Below, piece after piece: positions 50,722 through 58,370 of a stretch of DNA of 59,028 nucleotides (positions are counted from its first letter, which is position 1; each line of letters starts with the position of its first letter). The notes beneath the pieces were generated by a model. It saw nothing but the letters and a program-made list of their open reading frames with translations, did not search any database and had not been told where the DNA came from. The position numbers were made by a program, and so were the translations under genes. Source of the stretch: Deltaproteobacteria bacterium (GTDB taxonomy: Bacteria > Myxococcota > Myxococcia > Myxococcales > JAHFDP01); the NCBI GenBank assembly GCA_023248955.1, contig JAHFDP010000009.1:1-59028 (forward strand), read 5' to 3'.

Positions 50722-53679
50722 TCAGCACCCCGGGTCGTACGAAATCTCCACGTGCGATCCGTACGGCGGCGCGCTGTCCACGCGAAAGGTCACCGCGTTC
50801 TGCGCCGGATCGTACGTGTACGCCGCTGGGTCCACGGCCACACCATTCACCGTCACCGTGATCTGCCCCGTTGCTCCGGGCGTCTGCGTGAGCGGAAATA
50901 CCGTCCGCGGCACGAGCAGCGCCTGCCCGATCCGCACGAGCATGTCGCTGTAGTGCGCCAGATCGCAGCTGTCCTCGAGGCGCCCGTTGTTCACCATGCT
51001 AAAGAAATCCTGATACCGCGTTCCCACGGATTCCGACGACGTGCACCGTGTGAGCGCGGCAAGTCCTCCAAAGGTGAGCCGATCGGTTCGTCCCTTTTTC
51101 AGCGCTAGGATTTGCTGGAAGTAGGGCGCCACTGCCACAGGGTTGGGAACGTCATCGTCGTCGTTGGCATCGGTGAGCACCATCAGCGCCAGCTTGGCGT
51201 CGTCGCGCAAAAAGCCGGCGTTGCCATCGGCAGGAAACGGCGTCCCGGGCGCTTTAACTGAATCCACGAGCGGCGATGTCAGCGCGGCGATCAGCGGCTC
51301 GAAGAACCGTTCGTCCCAGTGGCACATGCCGACGTTCAAATTGTTGCGCAGCACCTGCTCGCCGTTCGGCGTGGCGTTGGTGATGATGCGCGGACTCGAC
51401 CCATCCACCGGAAAGAAGCGTCCCGCCTCGCCGCCCTCCGCGCCGCCCGGGCACTGTGTCCAACCGCCGGCGTAGGGCGTCATGCCAGTCGTGGTGACCG
51501 CTAAATGAAAATCGACGCCGCTTGCGGTGAGCGCTTGCCAAAAGCCGTGCAGCGCGGGCGCCAGCGCGGTGGTCTCCTCGGTGAGCGAGCCGGAATTGTC
51601 CATGACCCAAAGGATGTCGACCTGGCCGGGCGCTTGGTCAAACGCATCGAGCACGCGCCCGCTGGCGGAGGCATTGCCGGTGAGCCCGACGAGAAATGGC
51701 GCGGTGGCGACATCGGTGTTGAGCCAGAGCGGCGCGGCGTCAGGTCCGGTGCTCAGCGGCGCATAACGGACCGCGATCGAGGTGTTTTGGGCAGGCGGCA
51801 GCGTGAGTGGCGCAAAGGGTTGCACGAGTGAAAAAGCGGACGACGTTCCAGCGCCAATCACTGCGGATGAAACGCTAACTGCCTGCGAACATGTATTGTT
51901 AATCGCAATATTTTTTACGGCGAATCCGCACATCAAGCCGAGGGTCCCAAAGTCGAGAGTTGCCGGCGTGACCGTTAAGCAACGCTGCACACCATGCGCG
52001 ATCAGGCCGACGGTTCCGCTCGGGTGGGCGGGATCGGAGATGGCAAATTCGACGCTCCCCAGGACGTCGGAGACGTTGCTTGGCGTGAAGGCCACGCGCG
52101 TGAGCAATCGCTCGGACGGGTGCAGGACAGCTTGAATCACCGAGCCACCGGGCAGCGAGAACGAGGGCGGTGTGGACGCGGAGAGCGCTAGATTGTTCAC
52201 CACGCAGTCGTCCGTTCCGCGGTTGTCGATGGCGAACGCCAGCACAGCGGTGGAACCGACTTGCACACTTCCGAAATCGAGCGGAGTGGGTGCCACCACG
52301 TTCTGACACGGCGCCAATGCGCGCCCTTGACCGGTCAGCGCAACTTGCGCGGCGGGATGCGCGCCGTCGTTGGAATCGATCTCGAGCATGCCCTGCGCGG
52401 TCTGCGCGGTCAGCGGATCGTAGCTCACGCTAAACGTGGCCTGCGCGCCGATGGCGAGCGTCACCGGCAAGTTGCGCGCGTCCACATGAAACTCGGGGCC
52501 CTGGGCGACCTTGATCGCGGAAATCGTCAGCGGCGCGGGCCGTCCGCCAGCGAAGCCGGTGTTGGCGATCACGATTTGGCGCTGCGCGGAGGCGCCGAGG
52601 GCAATGATTCCGAAATCGAGCGCGGAAGGTTGCACGCGAATCACCGGCCCACCGCCCTGGGCCGACAACGTGACTGCCGCATCTATGCCGGTTGTATTAC
52701 TAATGTAACACAACGCCCGAAATTGACCGATGCGCCTCGCGGTGAATTGCACGGTGACCATCGTTTGCGCGCCGGACGGCAGCGCGATCGGCAATGGCGA
52801 ATTTTGGATGGCAAACGAAGCATCGGCGATGGAAAGCGAGGACACGGAGAGCGGTTGTGAACCAGCATTGTGCAGCGTGAACGTTCGCGTCGCCGAGAGC
52901 CCGACGGCAACGGCGCCGAAATCAAGTTGCAAAGGTGTGGCTTCGAGCACCGCCGCGATGCCGCTGCCGGTCAGCGGCACGCTCACCGGTTGGCACACCG
53001 AACAGAGTGCGATGGTCAGCTCCGATTGCGCCAGGCCCAACCGCTGCGGCGCGAACTTCACCGTGATCGTCAATCGACCATCGCGCGCATTGAGCTCTGC
53101 CGGGCCCGACCCGACGGTCTGAAAGGCCGGCGCATCGGGGCCGTTCGGCGGTGCGACGTTGACCGTCGACGCCACGCCGCCGTTGTTGGTCAGCGTAATC
53201 GTTTTCGTCACGGATTGACCAAGCACCACGTTCCCAAAATCGAGCGAAGGCGCGGACAATTCACTTTTGCCCAGGACGCCCTCTCCCTGCAAGACGAGGA
53301 TCATCGGCGTCTTGTCATTGTCGAAGGTGAGTTCGATCGTCGCGGTCGTGGCGCCCATTTGCAGCGGCATGAAATGGAAGGGAAGCTTGGTGCTGACACC
53401 GCTTGGCAACGCGATTCCGCTTGCCGGCGCATCGTTGGTAAAGACGCCGCCGCCGCTCGATTGCCGAATGGAAATCAGGCGCAGCGCAATGCCGCCGCGG
53501 TTTTGCACATCGATCGATTGGGTCGCTAAGCGACCGAGGTTCACCTGACCAAAATTGATCGCGCTCGGCGCTACGGCCACGATTCCGTTGGAGGCGCGGA
53601 CCCGCGTGCCGCCGCATCCGATGATGACCACGAAAAACGCTCCCATCAAGAACGCCACCACTCCCCAAAACCGCCCCAT
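50722..53679 (-). CDS. Large lipoprotein with ASH-type repeats and a von Willebrand A domain
   Basis: A 985-residue protein. ATG 53679 has GGGAGG seven bases upstream; the signal peptide ends in VIIGC. At least six immunoglobulin-like ASH repeats follow, each opening with a variant of LDFGxVxxGxxxTxxFTLxN (residues ~30-620). Then comes a VWA-like domain with the MIDAS start VMDNSGSLTEE near 645 and a late TDANDDDD segment. The C-terminus (about 930-985) is a small beta module. ASH proteins cluster in cilia in eukaryotes; in myxobacteria these secreted versions may mediate surface adhesion. Confidence 0.9.
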   Translation of the reverse strand: MGRFWGVVAFLMGAFFVVIIGCGGTRVRASNGIVAVAPSAINFGQVNLGRLATQSIDVQNRGGIALRLISIRQSSGGGVFTNDAPASGIALPSGVSTKLPFHFMPLQMGATTATIELTFDNDKTPMILVLQGEGVLGKSELSAPSLDFGNVVLGQSVTKTITLTNNGGVASTVNVAPPNGPDAPAFQTVGSGPAELNARDGRLTITVKFAPQRLGLAQSELTIALCSVCQPVSVPLTGSGIAAVLEATPLQLDFGAVAVGLSATRTFTLHNAGSQPLSVSSLSIADASFAIQNSPLPIALPSGAQTMVTVQFTARRIGQFRALCYISNTTGIDAAVTLSAQGGGPVIRVQPSALDFGIIALGASAQRQIVIANTGFAGGRPAPLTISAIKVAQGPEFHVDARNLPVTLAIGAQATFSVSYDPLTAQTAQGMLEIDSNDGAHPAAQVALTGQGRALAPCQNVVAPTPLDFGSVQVGSTAVLAFAIDNRGTDDCVVNNLALSASTPPSFSLPGGSVIQAVLHPSERLLTRVAFTPSNVSDVLGSVEFAISDPAHPSGTVGLIAHGVQRCLTVTPATLDFGTLGLMCGFAVKNIAINNTCSQAVSVSSAVIGAGTSSAFSLVQPFAPLTLPPAQNTSIAVRYAPLSTGPDAAPLWLNTDVATAPFLVGLTGNASASGRVLDAFDQAPGQVDILWVMDNSGSLTEETTALAPALHGFWQALTASGVDFHLAVTTTGMTPYAGGWTQCPGGAEGGEAGRFFPVDGSSPRIITNATPNGEQVLRNNLNVGMCHWDERFFEPLIAALTSPLVDSVKAPGTPFPADGNAGFLRDDAKLALMVLTDANDDDDVPNPVAVAPYFQQILALKKGRTDRLTFGGLAALTRCTSSESVGTRYQDFFSMVNNGRLEDSCDLAHYSDMLVRIGQALLVPRTVFPLTQTPGATGQITVTVNGVAVDPAAYTYDPAQNAVTFRVDSAPPYGSHVEISYDPGC

Positions 53680-53832
53680 GGTACCTCCCGCCTGCGCGCT
53701 TGCCCGACGAACGACCAACGATGCGGCCGCCGTGCCACACCGGCCCGAGAGGCGCTCGCTTAGGCTGGGCACGCGTTTGGTGTTGGTAGTTTCTGGGATG
53801 GGCGGAAAAAAATTCCGTTCGTCACCGAGACG

Positions 53833-53986
53833 CGCAAAATAGTATCCGTTCAGTCCGGCACACCAGTTGTCATGGCCGGCCGCCGATCCCCGGGTCAAGC
53901 CCGGGGAGGCCATCCACGTGCATCGAAATCCTCGTGGATGGCCGGGTCAAGCCCGGCCATGACGGACTGAACGGTTACGCAAAATA
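53833..53986. mobile_element. MITE-like element with 9-bp flanking duplication
   Basis: Two direct copies of CGCAAAATA (53833-53841 and 53978-53986) flank an element of about 136 bp. The element carries 12-bp perfect terminal inverted repeats CCGTTCAGTCCG (53846-53857) and CGGACTGAACGG (53963-53974), extending to about 16 bp with a mismatch. Inside are two head-to-head REP-like hairpins: an expanded, inverted copy (53869-53918) and a standard copy (53933-53964). It encodes nothing; it would need a transposase supplied elsewhere. Nine-base duplications are made by several IS families. Confidence 0.8.
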
Positions 53987-54020
53987 AAAAGCCGGCGCGT
54001 CTTGATTCGACGCGCCGGCT
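53981..54020 (-). terminator. Strong intrinsic terminator on the minus strand
   Basis: A perfect 12-bp stem AGCCGGCGCGTC/GACGCGCCGGCT (53990-54001, 54009-54020) is followed, reading leftward, by TTTTTATTTT. No minus-strand gene lies to its right, so it ends transcription from an unannotated source or from antisense reads of the M16 promoter region. The rest of 53680-54172 outside the MITE shows no gene; its Gly/Pro-rich frames are chance. Confidence 0.65.
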
Positions 54021-54172
54021 ACCGGCCCCCAACCCGCCCCCACCCAGTGACGAACAGGGATATTGCGAGCGGCGTGCCGCGGTGATTATCGTGGGTGGCC
54101 CTGCTGCGCTTGGGGAATCACCGTCCGCGGAAGGCGAAAAACTTTCTTTCGCAGGCGTGGCCATTCCCGCTA

Positions 54173-55576
54173 ATGTTCCGTTTCGTTGTTGTTTCGAGAG
54201 CAACGAAAGCAGGGGCCACTTTGATCGCCGTCATTCTTGCCGCGTCTCTAACCGCAGGCGCCGACTCCGCGCCGAGAGGTCACGTGCTCGATCCGAAACT
54301 TTTTGAAGTCGAGGAGCACACGCTCAAGAATGGCTTGCGCGTGCGCTTGCTGGCCGATCACGCTGTGCCCACGATTACCTACTACACGTTCTTTCGCGTG
54401 GGCTCGCGCAACGAGCGGCCGGGCATCACCGGCATCAGCCATCTCTTCGAGCACATGATGTTCAACGGCGCCAAGAAATATGGCCCGAAGGAATTCGATC
54501 GTGTGCTCGAATCGCAGGGTGGCTACTCCAACGCCTATACGTCCAACGACGTCACCGCCTACTACGAGGATTTTCAATCGGGCGCGTTGGCCACGGTGAT
54601 CGATTTGGAGAGCGACCGCATGCGATCGCTCGCGCTGACGCCGGCGTCACTCAAGAGCGAGCGCGAGGTGGTCAAAGAAGAGCGGCGCTTCCGCACGGAC
54701 AACGACATCGGTGGAATGCTCGGCGAGCAGCTCGAAGCGACGATGTTTCTCTCGTCGCCGTACCACTGGCCCGTGGTGGGATGGATGGCCGATCTCGATC
54801 GCATCACGCGCGAAGATTGCGTGAACTATTTCAAGATGGCCTACGCGCCGAACAACGCGACCGTGGTGGTGGTCGGTGATTTCGAGCCAAAGAAAGCGCT
54901 CGTCGAAATCGAAAAGGCCTACGGCAACATTCCCGCCGGACCGCCGCTGCCGAAGGTGGCCGCCGAGGAAGCGCCGCAAACTGGCGAACGCATCGCGTAC
55001 GTCAAATATCCAGCGCAGGCGCCCGCGGTGGCCATTGGATACAAAGCCGTCGCCGCCAGCGATCCCGACGCCACGGTGCTCGACATCATTCAAGCGACGC
55101 TCGGATTCGGCGAAGGCGCTCGGCTCAAGCGCACGCTTGTTTACGGAAAGGAGCTCGCCGTAAACATCGGCGTCGATTTTGGATATCGCATCGATCCCGG
55201 GCCCTTCTTTTTTTCGCTCGAGCTCAAGCCCGGTGTCGACGTCGCGCAGGCGCAAGCGGCGCTCTACACCGAGTTGGACAAGATCGTGAAGGAGGGAATT
55301 TCCGCCGAGGAGCTCTCGCGCGCGAAAAATATTTTGAACGCCGCGTTTCTCCGTGAGATCGCCACGCACAATGGGCGCGCGCACGCGATTGGCGAGCACG
55401 AAATTTGGTTTGGTGATTGGCGCCAACTCTTGACCAAGCTCGATCGCACCAACGCCGTGACGCTGGCCGACGTGAAGCGCGTGTCCGCGACTACATTCAA
55501 TGCCGATCACCGCACGTCGAGCATTCTCATTCCGCTTTCCGATCCGGGCGAAGTCGCTCAAGGATCGAAGCCGTGA
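54173..55576 (+). CDS. M16 family zinc metallopeptidase (catalytic subunit)
   Basis: A 467-residue exported peptidase. The inverted zinc motif is HLFEHMMFNGAKKYGPKEF (His90, Glu93, His94), with the third Glu ligand expected in SEREVVKEER near 165. The second, inactive half with the Tyr/Arg substrate clamp follows from about 260. ATG 54173 starts a plausible signal (LIAVILAASLTAGA). TTG 54221, with AGGGG five bases before, would give a shorter signal. The stop overlaps the next M16 gene (GTGA). Confidence 0.92.
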   Translation: MFRFVVVSRATKAGATLIAVILAASLTAGADSAPRGHVLDPKLFEVEEHTLKNGLRVRLLADHAVPTITYYTFFRVGSRNERPGITGISHLFEHMMFNGAKKYGPKEFDRVLESQGGYSNAYTSNDVTAYYEDFQSGALATVIDLESDRMRSLALTPASLKSEREVVKEERRFRTDNDIGGMLGEQLEATMFLSSPYHWPVVGWMADLDRITREDCVNYFKMAYAPNNATVVVVGDFEPKKALVEIEKAYGNIPAGPPLPKVAAEEAPQTGERIAYVKYPAQAPAVAIGYKAVAASDPDATVLDIIQATLGFGEGARLKRTLVYGKELAVNIGVDFGYRIDPGPFFFSLELKPGVDVAQAQAALYTELDKIVKEGISAEELSRAKNILNAAFLREIATHNGRAHAIGEHEIWFGDWRQLLTKLDRTNAVTLADVKRVSATTFNADHRTSSILIPLSDPGEVAQGSKP

Positions 55577-56928
55577 CGCTGGTTCTCTTGGGGATCCTGA
55601 TGGCCGCACCCGCGCCGATCAAACTACCGCCGCTCGCCGAATCGACGCTTCCCAACGGACTACGCATCGTGGTGGCCGAACGCCACGCGCTTCCGCTGAT
55701 GGCCGCGCGGCTGCTTCTCTCCACCGGCAGTGCGCGCGATCCCACTGGTAAGGAGGGACTGGCACAACTGACCGGCGACCTTCTGCGCCGCGGGACGACG
55801 CAGCGAAGTGCCGCGCAGATCGACGACACCATCGAGCGCGTTGGTGGTCTTCTCGACGTCGATGTGGCGCGCGATTCCACCGAGCTCGCGGTCAGCGTTC
55901 CCGCGGCGCAACTCGAGGTGGCGCTCGATGTGATGGCCGATGTGGCCGTGCGCCCTTCCTTTGCGGCGACGGAATTCGAAACGGTGAAACGGCGCGCGCT
56001 AGCTGAGCTGGCACGCGAGTTGGACGACCCGGCGGCTATGGCCGATCGCGTGGCGGTGACCGAAGGCTACGGCGCGACATCGCCCTACGGCCATCCGGTC
56101 CGCGGCAGTCAGCGCTCCGTTGGGCAGATTGTGCGCGACGATGTGGTGGCTTTTCACAAACGCGGATTTTCTCCGAAGAATGCGGTGCTCTTTCTCGTCG
56201 GTGATATCCGCGCACAGGATGCGGCGAAACTTGCCGCAACTCATTTCGGATCGTGGAGCGGAGACGCGATGGTCGCGCTCACCGTTCCGCAGCCGCTCGC
56301 GCGCAAGCGCAGCGTGGTTCTCCTCGACAAGGCCGATGCTTCGCAGGCACAAATTCGAATTGTCGCGCCGGGGCTCACCGAAACTTCTCCTGACTGGGAA
56401 TCGCTGGCGGTAGCCGCGACGGTGCTCGGCGGCGGCTTCACTTCGATTCTCGTTGACGAAGTGCGGGTCAACCGCGGCCTCTCCTACAACGTGGGCTGTC
56501 GTTTTCACGCCGACCGCGACGCCGGCCTCTTCGTTTTTTCTTCGTTCACCAAGAACGCCACGCTGCGTGAGCTGTCCGATCTGGCGCTCAAGTTGATCGC
56601 CGAGTTTCGCGCGCACGGTCCGAGCGACGCACAGTTGGAGAAGGCCCAGCGCTACATGTCGGGGCTCTACCCGTTGCATTTGGAAACCAACGAGCAACTC
56701 GCGGCTGCGTTGGCCGATGCGGTGGTGAAGTCGTTGCCCTTCGAACGCGTGGCCGATTTCCCGGTGCGCATCGCGGCGGTGACGGCAATCCAAGCCCGCG
56801 CCGCGGCTCTCAAGTATTTGCCCGACAACGGCGAGACGATCGTGATCGTCGGGCAGGGCAGCGCGCTTGAGCCGCAGCTCAAGGGGCTGGCCGAAATCAC
56901 GCGGCGACCGATTACCTCCGTGGAGTAG
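55573..56928 (+). CDS. M16 family protein lacking the zinc motif (partner subunit)
   Basis: A 451-residue M16 homologue. Where HxxEH should be, it reads GLAQLTGDLLRRG, so it is not catalytic. The C-terminal clamp residues are present (NRGLSYNVGCRF). Such catalytic/non-catalytic pairs form one heterodimeric peptidase, as in mitochondrial processing peptidase and many bacterial systems. GTG 55573 overlaps the upstream stop, so the pair is coupled. A signal peptide (LVLLGILMAAPAPI) indicates periplasmic location. Confidence 0.92.
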   Translation: MTLVLLGILMAAPAPIKLPPLAESTLPNGLRIVVAERHALPLMAARLLLSTGSARDPTGKEGLAQLTGDLLRRGTTQRSAAQIDDTIERVGGLLDVDVARDSTELAVSVPAAQLEVALDVMADVAVRPSFAATEFETVKRRALAELARELDDPAAMADRVAVTEGYGATSPYGHPVRGSQRSVGQIVRDDVVAFHKRGFSPKNAVLFLVGDIRAQDAAKLAATHFGSWSGDAMVALTVPQPLARKRSVVLLDKADASQAQIRIVAPGLTETSPDWESLAVAATVLGGGFTSILVDEVRVNRGLSYNVGCRFHADRDAGLFVFSSFTKNATLRELSDLALKLIAEFRAHGPSDAQLEKAQRYMSGLYPLHLETNEQLAAALADAVVKSLPFERVADFPVRIAAVTAIQARAAALKYLPDNGETIVIVGQGSALEPQLKGLAEITRRPITSVE

Positions 56929-56949
56929 ATTTGTAATACAATAGAGTTC

Positions 56950-57657
56950 GTGGATCTGCCCGTCCTCTACGAAGACGATCGGCTGCTGGTCATCGACAAG
57001 CCGGCTGGCTTGCTGGTCATCCCCGGTCGCGGTGAAGACCAGGCGTTGTCGGTCGTTTCGATGTTGCGAGAGCAGCGCGGCGAGCGGCTCTTCGTGGTGC
57101 ACCGGCTCGATCGCGGCACGAGTGGCGTTCTGCTCTTCGCGCGGGATGAGGAAGCTCATCGGCGGCTCTGTGGTGCGCTCGAAGCGCGGCAGGCCGAGAA
57201 GCGCTACCTCGCGCTGGTGGCTCTCGGCGACGTGTCTCTCGAGGAACCGAAGTTCATCGACGCGGCGATTGCCCCCGCGCGACGTGGACGCATGCGACTG
57301 GATGTTCGTGGAAAGGACGCACGCACGTTGGTGCGGCTCGTCGAGCGGTTGCCGCCCTATGCGCTGGTGGAAGCCGTTCCGGAGACGGGGCGCACGCACC
57401 AGATTCGGCTGCACCTCATCCATCTCGGTGCGCCGCTGGCGGTCGATCCGCAATACCACGCGCCGCGCGCGCTGCTGTGGCAGACGGAGAATGGAATCGA
57501 TGGGCGCATGTCACGCACACCTTTGCATGCGGCGCACATGCGTTTTCCTCATCCCGATGGAAAGCGTTTTCTGACGGTGGAAGCACCGCTGGCGGGAGAC
57601 ATCGCGGCGTGTGTGGAGCATTTGCGCCGCGGAGGGCGGGTGGTGGAAGAGCGTTAG
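56950..57657 (+). CDS. RluA family pseudouridine synthase
   Basis: A 235-residue protein with the RluA catalytic motif HRLDRGTSGVLLFAR (Asp54) and GRTHQIRLHLIHLGAPLAVD. It lacks an S4 domain, like RluA and TruC. It probably modifies rRNA or tRNA uridines. GTG 56950 is used. It is 21 bases after the M16 pair and may be in the same transcript. Confidence 0.9.
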   Translation: MDLPVLYEDDRLLVIDKPAGLLVIPGRGEDQALSVVSMLREQRGERLFVVHRLDRGTSGVLLFARDEEAHRRLCGALEARQAEKRYLALVALGDVSLEEPKFIDAAIAPARRGRMRLDVRGKDARTLVRLVERLPPYALVEAVPETGRTHQIRLHLIHLGAPLAVDPQYHAPRALLWQTENGIDGRMSRTPLHAAHMRFPHPDGKRFLTVEAPLAGDIAACVEHLRRGGRVVEER

Positions 57658-57671
57658 TTGTTCAACTTGTA

Positions 57672-57701
57672 TTGTACGTAAAAACGGAACAGTTCTATTC
57701 T
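57672..57701 (+). promoter_or_regulatory. Candidate promoter of the CYGxPC lipoprotein/MNIO pair
   Basis: TTGTAC (57672-57677), 18-base spacer, TATTCT (57696-57701), in an AT-rich patch that stands out from its surroundings, 72 bases before the ATG at 57774. The fit is moderate. No metal-regulator operator could be recognised. Confidence 0.35.
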
Positions 57702-57773
57702 GATCATACCAATTCTCTTCGATAGTCGTCGGGCCTAGGGTTTGTCGTGCAAGCCCACCCGAAGGAGAGAAAA

Positions 57774-58370
57774 ATGAAAAACGTGTTGACGAAGACGACC
57801 GGAGGTCTGGCCCTCATGCTTGGGCTTCACACTGGATGCGGCGCTGCTCCGAAATCCGTGGCGCCGATCGATTCACCACTCCCTCCGGGACCGTCGCCGG
57901 AGCAGCCAGCGAACGATGCGACCCAGGTCACGGATTCGATTCAGCAGAGCCTCGCACGTCTGGACAAATTGGAGATCTTCCAGACTGACAGTTTGGTGAG
58001 CAAGCTGCCGGCGGAGGCCTTTTCTTGCTACGGGAGCCCATGTCCCGGCGGGAAGTGGGAGAAACCGTTTCTGGAGGAGCGCGCGCGCCAAGCACCCCGG
58101 CTGGCCAGACTGGCCGATATCGCAGAAGTGGTCAGCCGCGATACATCTCTCACTCCGCGCGATCCGAATGAGGCAGCGTCGGCACTTGCCGCCTTGAATG
58201 CGCTCGAAGTCGTGCACGTCGAATTTCTCGTCGAGGCCCAGCCTAAGAACAACCCCGAGTGTTACGGCCTGCCGTGCACGGCGGACAAGGCCGACGCCGA
58301 CCGCGCAACCGGTCTGCACGTGGCGCAAGCACTGGCCATCGCCGACGTGGCCAAACGTACGGGGTTGTAA
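57774..58370 (+). CDS. Exported duplicated protein with two CYGxPC motifs, likely substrate of the adjacent MNIO enzyme
   Basis: A 198-residue protein with ATG 57774 after GGAG. The signal region (GGLALMLGLHTGC) looks like a lipoprotein start, with Cys22 as the possible lipidation site, though His at -3 is unusual. The mature part is an internal duplication: residues ~58-120 and ~136-198 align with LARLDKLE/LAALNALE, CYGSPC (85-90)/CYGLPC (163-168), and ADIAEVV/ADVAKRT. Apart from Cys22 there are no other Cys. Directly coupled to a DUF692 enzyme (TAATG), it is a candidate ribosomally made, post-translationally modified protein whose Cys pairs are altered. Not a family I recognise. Confidence 0.75.
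   Translation: MKNVLTKTTGGLALMLGLHTGCGAAPKSVAPIDSPLPPGPSPEQPANDATQVTDSIQQSLARLDKLEIFQTDSLVSKLPAEAFSCYGSPCPGGKWEKPFLEERARQAPRLARLADIAEVVSRDTSLTPRDPNEAASALAALNALEVVHVEFLVEAQPKNNPECYGLPCTADKADADRATGLHVAQALAIADVAKRTGL

Noticed and set aside
53895-54203. Minus-strand frame containing VMAGLDPAIH
   Set aside because: It is the translation of the REP-like hairpin and a low-complexity Gly/Ser stretch. It has no ribosome site or domain, so it is treated as part of the MITE and spacer.
55573-56928. Inactivated peptidase pseudogene
   Set aside because: Loss of HxxEH is normal for the partner subunit of M16 pairs, and the frame and clamp residues are intact.
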